Assembly: GCA_947650285.1 (NCBI GenBank)
Contig: CANTFL010000225.1
Location: 1-64,000, forward strand
DNA from: Hyaloperonospora brassicae
Taxonomy: Eukaryota; Oomycota; Peronosporomycetes; Peronosporales; Peronosporaceae
Length of the DNA: 64,000 nucleotides
Reading direction: 5' to 3'
Shown: piece after piece, positions 25,039 through 34,191 of the stretch
Numbering within the stretch: position 1 is the stretch's first letter
Layout: each line of letters starts with the position of its first letter
The notes under the pieces: generated by a model
Database searches by the model: none
Told to the model about the DNA's origin: nothing
What the model saw: the letters and a program-made list of their open reading frames with translations, nothing else
Position numbers and translations under genes: made by a program

Positions 25039-25770
25039 AGGAGAGTCTCCTTCATGCGCCAATCTTGGCTTTGCCCGATCCTGATCGGCCTTTCAGTGTC
25101 GTCTGTGACGCATCTGACTTTTCCATCGGCAGTGCTCTATTACAAATAGATAATGATGGACGGGAACGCGTCATTGCGTTTGAGTCCTGATAGCTGAGAG
25201 AAGCTGAAAAGAACTATCCAGTTCGAGACAAAGAGCTACTTGCAATGAAGTACGCATTATTCAAATTCAGAGTTCATCTTCTTGGCTCTAAGCCTTTTGC
25301 GATCTACACCGATCATGCTTCACTACGCACTGCGACCCAGTCGCCACATCTCTCTCAGCGAATGGCTCGTTGGATCTCATTCTTTGCGGAATATAACTTC
25401 AAGGTGAAGTACAAGCCGGGCAAACAGAATGTTTTGGCTGATGCGTTGTCACGCAGGCCTGACTATGAGCTTGCTCATGTTACGACTCTGTCATCGTCGG
25501 TCACTGACATAATCCGTACGGCATATGCCAAGGATGAACACTGTGTAGCTTTGCTACGTGCTCTGGGGAGCGAGGAGTTAAAGGACTCGGACATAGAATT
25601 GTCGGCAAGGTTACGTGCGAGGCTACATCGGTATTTTATCGATCAGTGGATGTTGTGCTATAGCACGGATGTGAAGGATACCCCTCGCATCGTTGTCTCT
25701 CATGATGTGGAGTTGAAGTATCGGATCCTCTATGAGGCACATGATACTGCGTTGAGTGGTCATCTCGGTT
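25039..25770 (+). pseudogene. RNase H and tether of element 1
   Basis: Ty3-type RNase H degrading the RNA strand during cDNA synthesis. It has VVCDASDFSIGSALLQID (25100-25150), then two consecutive stops at 25188-25193 that correspond to Arg-Gln in relatives. After these come LREAEKNYPVRDKELLAMKY, YTDHASLRTATQSPHLSQRM and LADALSRRPDYEL. The sequence then passes into the integrase N-terminal tether. The catalytic carboxylates of the DAS and TDH motifs are present. The only obvious damage is the stop pair. Confidence 0.85.
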
Positions 25771-26880
25771 GAGAGAAGACATATAGCTCTGTGAGCCAAT
25801 ATTATTGGTGGCCCAAACTTTACAAATGGGTAAGCACATACGTGCGTACGTGTGAAACGTGTCAACGGGTGAAACCCTCAGCTCATGCGGCTGCGCCGCT
25901 GGCTAGTTTGCCTATACCCTCTGGGTGCTGGGAGTCCATCAGTATGGATTTCATGTTCAGTCTGCCGAAAGATGTGCAAGGTAATACGGGTATTGTGGTC
26001 TTTGTTGACCGTTTAAGCAAGATGGCTCACTTGGCGGCTGTGCCAGATACCATTGATGGTGAAGGTACATCTACGCTGTTTATCGATCGAGTGTTTCGAT
26101 AACACGGCTTGCCTGTGGCAATTATCTCTGACCGAGACCCTCGCTTCACTGGGAAGTTTTGGAAGTCCATCTTCAAGGTGCTCGGCACATGTTTGGACAT
26201 GTCCACGGTGGATCATCTACAGACCGATGGTCAAACCGAGCGAGTCAATCGCGTTATCGGTAGACATTGGACGCAGTGTTTGCGCTAGTACACCAAAACG
26301 TTGAAGCTCGATGCTTCCTGTTGTAGAGTTTGCTCTAAATAACGCTGTTCACGCCTCTACAGGCTTTACTCCGTTCTACGTGAACGGTCTCACACACCCT
26401 CGCGTTCCGTTGACGCTACCACTGCGTGGTTCAGGGCTTGGTGGGGGAGAGATGGCCGATTGGCTTGCTGGTATCAGCCCTGCTACTGTTCAAAAACAGG
26501 TAAGCGAGTTTCTCGCAACGCGATTGAATGTCTTACGGCATGTGCTTGACCCACTGGCTGATAGCCAAGACAAGAAGAAAGGACAAGCTGACGCTAAAGG
26601 AAAAGGATGTAAAGAACGTTATAAGGTCGGAGACCAAGCCCTACTCAATGCAAAAATCCTACCTACAAATGTAGTGTCCGCCGTCTTCAAGACAAAGTTG
26701 CGCCCGCGCTTCATCGGACCATTCACGGTCGTCGCCAAGAAGGGACTTGCGTACACGCTCAACATTCCGCACAAACTGCGCACACACCCCGTGTTCTTCG
26801 TTGGTTTGCTTAAGCCGTATCGAGATCCGTTCCACGTGAACTTGGAGGCGCTCGCGTCGCATAGGTTGGCCTTGTCATCG
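25680..26880 (+). pseudogene. Integrase of element 1
   Basis: Integrase inserts the cDNA into chromatin. The zinc-binding domain has the conserved His pair before a stop at 25770-25772 (CGA to TGA) and CETCQRVKPS after it. In the core, D is in SISMDFMF (about 25940), D in ISDRDPRFTG (after a stop at 26100-26102), and E in TDGQTERVNRV (about 26235), so the DDE residues survive. A stop at 26286-26288 and a frameshift near 26306 precede the C-terminal half (26311-26880). That half has VEFALNNAVHASTGFTPFYV and the IGPFTVV...AYTLNIP SH3-like motif. Confidence 0.88.
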
Positions 26881-28111
26881 GTTGCTGAATCCGTATCAGG
26901 AAGTCAATCTGAGCCTCCATCCGGGCTTGGCCCAACTCCAACGCCTAGACACGGGCTCACATCGCGTCAAACGCACTCTGGGTCTTACCCAATGTCTCAC
27001 GGAGACCACTCAGCTCGAGAAGCACCTTCTCATGCTCCTCTTTTGGTATTCCGACCACGTCCGACGCTATTCGATGAGCAAGGGAGCCGCCAGTCCCAAG
27101 TGGAGCGACTCCTGAAACGACGTCTTCTTCCGGGTCAATATCAGTATTAGGTTAAGTGGCGAGGGTACACGGAGTTGGAGAACTCGTGGGAGTTTGAGAC
27201 ACCCCTGCGTCCGGATTGCTTATACGCCGTTGATGTTTTTGAACATCGTGGTAGGGGTCATCCCTCAACCGAGAGCGCTTATCCCTAATAGTGGTGTAGG
27301 CATGTGGGTAGTTGGGTACCGCTTGACCAACACCCACATCAATAGGCACATCCGGAGCATATCGTGTGCGAGTTCGCAACTGAACTTTGGACTTCAGCTT
27401 GGCGTAATCATGCCGAAACTTTCGTTATAGACGAACATCTGCCACATCGGCACTTGCTCTGAGAGCTAACAAGCTGCTGAGGTGTCGTTTCCGATGCACC
27501 CAGCGAACAAAAGCGTTGTCTTCCTCCTCCTGAGATTCGCCTGAGAACAAGAGGATGGGTATACCCTTCATCGGTGGAACTGGTGCACCCCGTGCTTGCG
27601 TGTCAAGTCGCAACTTGTATTGACTTTGAGTCGTCAAGAGGGGTTGTAGGCACCTCTCACGGAGTGCCTGTCGACTCGCCACCTCATCAGAAGATGTAGG
27701 TTCAGCGCCAATAGCCCACGTTGCCAAAGAAAGACCTGTCGTTTGGCGTATACGCTCTTCCACATTGAGGGGAGTGAACAGATAGCCACGACGACCCTCA
27801 AGGTCTGCATCAAGCTGCATACGGCGCTGAGCGCTCTCCTCTTGTTGGATAGTCAACTGTTGTTGTTCATCGAGCGGATTAGTAATGATGGCATCGCCCA
27901 CAAGAAGTGTTTAATGCGGTGCCGATGGCGCGTCGGCTTTGCCACGCTCGGCAAATGGGTTTGGTGCAATATAAGGCGCTGCCTCTTGCACTGGCGCGTC
28001 GGACGTTGTCCTCTCGTCACCATGGATATCGTTATCGCTACCATAATCCACCTCTACATCGATGCCGAGGTAATACGAGAGAGTCGAATACTCATAGGGT
28101 GGCGATGCCAT
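26835..28111 (-). pseudogene. Antisense reading frame of element 1 (pol 3' end to 3' LTR)
   Basis: Starting from an ATG at 28109-28111, one minus-strand frame is open over ~425 codons apart from stops at 27911-27913, 27425-27427, 27152-27154 and two near 26960 and 26948. The visible order is an acidic N-terminus (YYLGIDVEVDYGSDND), a Gln/Glu-rich part (DEQQQLTIQQEESAQRRMQL), then GIPILLFSGESQEEED, which loosely resembles the start of a Gag-type domain. A basic Tyr/Lys segment follows, then a heptad-like stretch EEHEKVLLELSGLRETL. It overlaps the sense chromodomain and linker. Element 2 has an antisense frame at the same place. Function unknown. Confidence 0.5.
27085..27245 (+). pseudogene. 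C-terminal chromodomain of element 1
   Basis: After a Pro/Ser-rich linker the pol frame reads SQVERLLKRR, then a stop at 27148-27150, then VKWRGYTELENSWEF and a C-terminal helix (DCLYAVDVFEHR). This is the chromodomain signature VKWxGY...NSWE. Chromodomains of Gypsy elements are known to bind histone marks and steer integration. The stop sits where relatives have Leu (YLVKWRGY). Confidence 0.8.
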
Positions 28112-28219
28112 GGTGCTTTGTGTTTTGCCAACCGTACGGTTGAAGCGCACACACACCGTCCTCTTCGAGAAAAGAATTCGATTGACGTTTTTTGGAAACG
28201 TCAGTCTGGTGAAGGACGG

Positions 28220-28753
28220 TGTAACGGGGTTACAAGTCGACGGGTCGTCGACAATAGGTGTGGTACACACAAGGGATGGAATCCCCTGTAAAGTAATATT
28301 AGAACACAAGTATCAATTGTTGAAGGCTGATGTCTGTCAATAATTGATTACGAGATCTTTTAATAGGTGTATGTTGGACATAAGTGAGTAGGTTATTTGC
28401 TTTGTTCTACGGTGTTCTTTTAGGCTAAAAGAAGAAATAAATTTCAGTTTCCATTTTGATCAACAAAAGACACGTGCCTCTCTGAGGCGTCTTGCGATCG
28501 TAAGCAAGTGGCGACGCCTTGTTAAGGCAGCTACTACTTGTGCACTTCGTGCATTTGATTCTTTGAATCGGTTGGTCCCCCTGGAACAGGGACCGTAAGC
28601 TCTTTGAGCTTGTTGACTCTTTGAGTCGGGTTCTTTGAACCACCCTTTAGCTCTCGGAGCTGTTGACGGATTGAGTCGGGTTCGTAGAACCAAAGTTGCT
28701 CGTAAGAGCGTTAAGTCTTCCTCTAACTTATAGAGCTGTGTAACTCCGCTACA
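28220..28753 (+). repeat. Right LTR of element 1
   Basis: Begins TGTAACGGGGTTACA and ends GCTACA. It matches the left LTR with about eight differences, one group being at the terminal hairpin and the rest scattered. The array of 3-nt-loop hairpins is the same as in the left LTR, offset by 7284 bases. A short purine-rich stretch (GAAGGACGG, 28211-28219) directly upstream is a weak polypurine-tract candidate. Confidence 0.92.
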
Positions 28754-28758
28754 AGACG
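28754..28758. repeat. Target-site duplication AGACG (right) of element 1
   Basis: Directly follows the right LTR and matches the AGACG at 20932-20936. Confidence 0.9.
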
Positions 28759-29880
28759 GCTATCGTCGTCGACGCTAGAAGTAGCGTATGAAGTGATGAG
28801 CTAGGAGTACCCTGCGTATTGTATTCGAAAACGTGCGCAGCCTACCACACAGCACCATGGTGTATGCGATGGTCCTGCGTGATCTGATATTCTCGGGCAA
28901 CCGTTTACTGCTGCCCGGGCATGTCACTTTCCAAGGTCCGAATCCCAGCATCCCTGGTATGCTCTGATCGGATATACACGCCACAACTATGATTCGGTGC
29001 CCACTTGACCACATGATGGCGGCTGAGACTTGCAACACAACACACATGAAATAAATACTGCTGAGCCCAGCCCAGTACATATCGTACGTGGCAAGCCAAG
29101 CAAGTCACCGTCGGAGAAAATGGCGACGAGAAGTAGGATAGGCTGTAGCTTACGCTCTGTCGTGCCTCTCTCGCACTTGTGTGACAGCAGCTCCATCTCA
29201 TTGGAAATTATCGAAGTGCAGCACATACTTTGCCGATTTTTGCCGAACATCGTATACCGAAGGAAATGTGTTCATCACTCGACCGAAGGATCGTGGCGAG
29301 CACCGCACAACCTATTCTACAAATTGGACGTGTTTTTAGGACCGCATTGATGACGGCAATCCGTAGAAGTCGAGAAACATCGACGGGTTTACCACCGATC
29401 AACTCAAGTACACGATCGTGGAACACCATTGCGCTCGTCAATACAAGGCCAGGTCCGAGGCGGGCGCCTGTACTAGTGCTTCTGCGATGCTTTATGGGTG
29501 TAAATGAAGAAAGGGGTAAGAAACTAAGCTCTTCTACATCGACAATCGACAACTATCAGCAATTTGGCCATCTATAACACCAGCGCTTGCAGTATGGAGC
29601 GCTCCTGCATCACAACTACTTCGGGATTTTGCATGGACATTATTGACAACAAACAGGTCATCAGCAACAGGTACGTTCGTATGGGCTGTGCCGGTCATGT
29701 CACAAAGTCGAAGCCTTTGTCGGACGCAGATACGATACCACTTACCGTCTTACGCGGACAGAACGTACTAACACACAAAAACGATCGACATGTGTTGCGA
29801 ATTCGGACCGACAAACGCGCGTCAATGCTTCGCATCCGTCACATGGTTCGATCTGGTGTGGCGCACGCCATCGACATCTC
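28759..29880. other. Unassigned host DNA between element 1 and EEFSEC remnant
   Basis: About 1.1 kb with overlapping open frames of 98-115 codons on both strands (for example 28905-29201 minus, 29208-29552 minus, 29230-29577 plus). None shows a known domain. GC content is higher than in the AT-rich intergenic regions, so decayed genic sequence is possible. Confidence 0.35.
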
Positions 29881-29899
29881 CCTCTCAATAGTGACCGTA

Positions 29900-32060
29900 G
29901 TCAACGGAGATGCTAAGAGGGTATTCGGCCGCGTTGACAGCGGCACGAGGAGTCTCGTGCGGGCGCTGAGCACGCGGCGTCCACTGCAGCAATTGGCAAG
30001 AGCCGCACGGTCAACGCCGTGGCATCACGTCGGACTTGAGCTTCTCGAGCGTTTGTTTACTTCGACGCTATGGGACAAGAGCCCCCACTTCGATTGGCGC
30101 TCGTCGACTGTTCCGGCCGTGCGCTGTCGGTCCGATCGGGTTTGACAGGTGTAGCCATCATGGACACCGTCGTGCGGGTAGTTGACTGCGTCCGGCAAAG
30201 GGCTCGAGCTCCAGACGCTCGAGCGCCTGTTGCGCGTGTGGCTCGTGACGCAGCGGAACGTAATTGCTGTGCGGAACAAGTCGGATCTGCTGTCTCCGAT
30301 CGATGCGGAAAGAACGACTGCGATTGACGCTGTGACGCGCGAGACACAGACCTTCATCGCTGCAGACTTTGTGGTGCTCAAATGACGCGACGGTTCCAGT
30401 CCTGCCTGTGGCCGTGGGGCCTGGACACAGCGTGCATGACCATTCACATCTCGTGGACGTGCTGCGTACCAATTAAGAGGTGCCACAACGTGATGCTCGT
30501 GGAGGGTTTCGTCTTGCAGTAGACCACTGCTTTGCTGTACGAGGACAGAGCACAGTGCTCATTGGAACAGTGGTATCTCGCGCGCTGTCGAAAGAAAGTG
30601 AGTTGGAGCTGCTGCCCATTGTAGTCAAGACTCGAGTGAGGACGCTGCAGATGTCCCGACAAGACGTCGAGAGGTGCATACAGGGGACGGAGGTGTTGGG
30701 CTAAGCGTGAACGGACTAGATCGCGCACTGGTAGGACGAGCAGAGACAGTGTCACCGCCGTGGAGATTGAGGGCCGTGGTGCATGTGATCGTTGGGGTGG
30801 CACGTGTACCGCTCCCACGAGGCAGAGCGTGTAACTGTGGAGCCTAGTGTCATACTTCGGTGGGACACACGACTGTGATAGCGACTGCGACATTTGTCAC
30901 CAATAAAGAAGAACGGAAGACGATGCTGGACATATGTTGAAGAGCAATTTGAGATGTTGGTGCTGTACGAGTACGTGCCAGATCTTCATTTTGAACACAG
31001 CGATCGTGACGGCAAGGAAAACACTGACGCAGCTGTACTGTTTGCGCTGCTTCAATCTGAATTGGCTGTCTTTTGCCTGCCCGCGGCGCTTGTCGTGTGC
31101 TCGAGTCTCGTCTGGACGCAAAACTCTTTTCGTGTCGTCTGGCTTTCTATGGCACTGTCGACATGGTTGTGGGGTCAAGTAGTGAGGAGCTGAAGACGCT
31201 GTCATCCATTCACCGCAGAGCTGTGAGCCTAGCTGATATGCAAATTGGTCGAATGAAGATCAGAGATGGCTTGTGGACAAAGCGGTCGTGTCAAGAAGCG
31301 GTGGCGATGCAGACGAAAGTGAAACAATCGGTCGTGACATGTTCTCGAAAGATGATAAGTGGAGCGTTTACCAGGGCTTGGCGGTGTTGTTCAAGAAAGT
31401 GCGCATAGTGGGGGTTATGCTCGGGCCTTTTGGTGATACCGGCAAGTTTCGCATCGCGTTGGTGCCAAGTAGCAAGACGTCGAATGTGCACCAACATGTG
31501 GTCCCGGCTCCAGGAGAGAAGCTCGTGTTGCGCTTCTTATAGCTAATCACGTTGAAGGCACCAAAGCAACATAGAAAGCTACTTAGGGCTGCAGCCCGTG
31601 CTTGTGAACAAGCATTTAGTCTGACGAATAACCTTCTTCAATGTCAAGATACTTCTTCGCTTTATCCGGAAACTGTCCAGGCACCGATATCACTTCCAGA
31701 TAACAAACAAGTGTCAGTCGAAACGGATGGGCTTACTACCTACAATGTGCTCGCTGTCGACGCAGAAAATACTGCGCTGGCGCCAAGTGCTGCTCAAAGT
31801 GAATCAATCGAGCGTCCAAACGGCGAGACAAGTGCGGCTGGAAGGAAACCGTTTGCCATTGTTTCGGGGCTGTTCGGAGATGAGCGAGACGCACGTGATG
31901 ATGTAGGCTGCCACGTGCGATGTATCGCTTGTGATAAGGAGAATGTGGATGAAGGCGAAATTGAAAGACCGTTCGGCAAGGCTGGCAAGGTTCGCGTCGG
32001 CTCTCACGGATGTGGAGGCACGAGTGCGAATGTGGCAGACCATGTTGAGTTGTATTGATA
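29900..32060 (+). pseudogene. EEFSEC: Selenocysteine-specific elongation factor (eEFSec/SelB) pseudogene
   Basis: eEFSec is the GTPase that delivers Sec-tRNA to the ribosome at UGA codons with a SECIS element. G1 is at about 29924-29950 (FGRVDSGTRSLVRALST; the P-loop Lys is replaced). G3 is at about 30100-30120 (LVDCSGRAL for LVDCPGHA). G4 is NKSD at 30275-30286. Domain 2 is at 30480-30704 (AVDHCFAVRGQSTVLIGTVV, then LELLPIVVK). The region near 31080-31150 matches the conserved VCSSRLDA...CRLAFYG block in shifted frames. The domain-4 motif is IVGVMLGPFGDTGKFRIAL at about 31410-31470. Stops and frameshifts occur throughout (about 30145, 30385, 30704, 31193, 31542). Length fits a ~600-residue family member plus an insertion. 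Alternative: another translational GTPase, but domain 2 and the C-terminal motif favour eEFSec. Confidence 0.82.
31552..32058 (+). pseudogene. Open C-terminal segment of the EEFSEC remnant
   Basis: A 168-codon stop-free stretch continuing the EEFSEC remnant. It contains RKPFAIVSGLFGDERD and EIERPFGKAGKVRV, the latter resembling the fold repeated in the C-terminal domain of eEFSec. The first half (SLYPETVQAPISLPDN) is low-complexity. It is preceded by a stop at 31540-31542 and a frame change. I treat it as the tail of the pseudogene rather than a separate gene. The absence of stops is notable against the decay upstream. Confidence 0.45.
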
Positions 32061-34191
32061 CGCGTCGGGCACTTTTGCTACAACATCAAGCTGTCGAGGT
32101 TGATCGATGGGGCATCATCACAGCAAAAACAGCTTTTCGGTGCTGACAATACGCGCAGCTACTGGTGCCGACATCGCGACCGGCATGATGATGGTCGTGC
32201 GTACTAATCCGCTACGGCTGAACATGTGATCGTTGTACAACGCGTGTGCACCTTTGAACATTGCCACCGCGTGAGGTTGAGAGCAACAACGATGCAGCCA
32301 GACCTATGATATGGTGGGGGGGTTACTACTGCCACCTGATCGCTGCATGACGACTATGCTTTAGTCCGATGTTTCTACAGCATGTGTCAATTGATCAATG
32401 GAGATAGATTGGGTCTGTTTCGCTGGAGTGTACGAGGCTGAAGATAAGTTTTGTCTACACGATGTTATGTAGTAAACATTGAAGGCTTCGAATGATGAAA
32501 TGGCATTCTCACGCCGATCATGATTGAAAGCCCAGCTCATAGCGCTTAGCACGTTTGGCACTCGTGGTACCAGAACTCGGCAAAGCTGACACGTTGAGCA
32601 AAGAATTGGTATACGAGCGTCACTATGTATACAGTAAATGCATTCCAGTCTTGTTCACGTCGTGGGTACTGTACGAAGGTCCAAAATATGGCACATCTCG
32701 AGAAGGACGCAGAGTCAGTGGTCGTGCTCAGGTCAGCACTGACCCTGGACAAGCATTTTCAGCGGTACCAGACCGTGCGGATACGTATGAAGTAACAGCA
32801 AGCATGCGAAAAAGATTTGCGTGGTTATTGTTCGATCGGGCTCAAGTCACAAAGGATGCACATATTGACTTCAAGCTGGCTATGCAGGTTCTGAAGACCG
32901 ATTGATTGTCAGCGCACGTGAACGCGTTAACTTGCACACATCTTTTTGAGAAACGCACGTAGCTGAGTCGTTGGCTACAACGGTCAAGCTTGCACACTGA
33001 ACTTCATTAGTCCCGATGAGTCTCAGCAAAAGTCAACTATTACGGAGTCGAACGTTTGACAACTGAAAGGTAAGCATGTCAAGGACTTCGTAAACCAGGA
33101 CGATACTGTTCCAGAGGCAGCACGAGCGACACCAGGGTGGGTATGGAAGCTAAACGCTGCTTTTTCCACCCCATTTTGCTGTGCCCGCTGAAGTGGCATC
33201 ATGATATCTCAGCATCGATCGCATGGTGATGGTATTGGGCTTGCTGACAGCGACGAAACTGACGACTGAACGGCATGGTGATTGAATTGCTCGCGTTGTT
33301 CATCATAGATGCAGACTGAGTTTCTGCCTGTATGAAGTGGAAGCGCCAGGTATGTGTTGCTACGGGCTTTCGACAATGAGGCAGTGTTGACAATGTGAAT
33401 CAAAGTGCCCTTAGCCTGTGAGCTTCCGTTTGCGCATTCAGTCTGCATGTGGCTCAAACTCTACAACTTGTTGCCCAGAACGCTTTGTAGTGTCATGTTA
33501 ACATGCAATGGAGACCGTGCTGCATTGGAAGAGGGTGCTGCAAGATACATCCAAAATGTTGCGTCGCAGCATTGCGAGGGTGGTTGTCTGATAGCATAGC
33601 AGCTATGTGTGAGGGTCAGACATCACATTTCGAAAAGGATGGAGATCGGCTGAACGTCGTTGGGTGTTCTGTTGTTGGATGGCATTTCTGGCCGAAAAAT
33701 GATCTCATCCGTGCTCGGTTGCGTACTCCTGTGCAGCGGTCCCGTAGCAATTTTAGGCTACGATGGAAACCTGGCCACTCACTCTCGTATCGCTTGTCGA
33801 GTTTGCCTATCTTTCGCGGACTGGTGTAGCATGGCACGTGATCTTGCGACGACGCTGCAGTTTGTTTCGCTAGCTCGGAATGTCGTGTCTTTTTCCCACA
33901 GCATGTAACGAGGATGGCAACATTTTGCGATTGGAATCGAGCACACTGACTAACATTGTAAGCTTGTGGATGGTTCAGAGGCTCCTAGGTTTGGCACTGC
34001 GTGGAGGTGGTTGCTGGCACGTCACGAGGTGCATGGGGTGACGTGGGACGAGCTTGTGACCTGACGAGCGATGGGGCAATATCGGCCAGGGGGTCAAAGG
34101 AAGCTGATAGTCCGTGCGATAAAGATAAGAAAGACAAAACATCAAGCAGATACGATCATGTCAGCGTCATCTTTGAAGGTAGCGATAAAAC
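32061..34191. other. Unassigned, possibly decayed genic DNA
   Basis: Moderate GC and several medium open frames on the plus strand (32555-32905, 116 codons; 33503-33829, 108 codons; 34001-34213, 70 codons). The 116-codon frame has no recognised motif. The last ends in a Lys/Asp-rich run (SPCDKDKKDKTSSRYD) just at the start of the 2.3-kb duplication. I cannot assign a family. Confidence 0.35.

Larger units (their letters stand above)
20937..28753 (+). mobile_element. Ty3/Gypsy LTR retrotransposon 1 (chromodomain type, defective)
   Basis: Full-length 7.8-kb element bounded by 533/534-bp LTRs and an AGACG duplication. Order: LTR, primer-binding site, gag with zinc knuckle, protease, linker with a 2 x 120-bp tandem repeat, reverse transcriptase, RNase H, integrase, chromodomain, an antisense frame, LTR. 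The chromodomain after integrase is typical of chromovirus-type Gypsy elements. The two LTRs differ at only about eight places over 533 bp. Internally there are at least nine in-frame stops, several frameshifts and a mutated catalytic box (YFND in RT), so it cannot encode its own enzymes. Confidence 0.95.

Noticed and set aside
30025..30893. Long minus-strand frames opposite the EEFSEC remnant (153 and 149 codons)
   Set aside because: Antisense shadows of a GC-rich sense gene; the sense strand carries all GTPase motifs.
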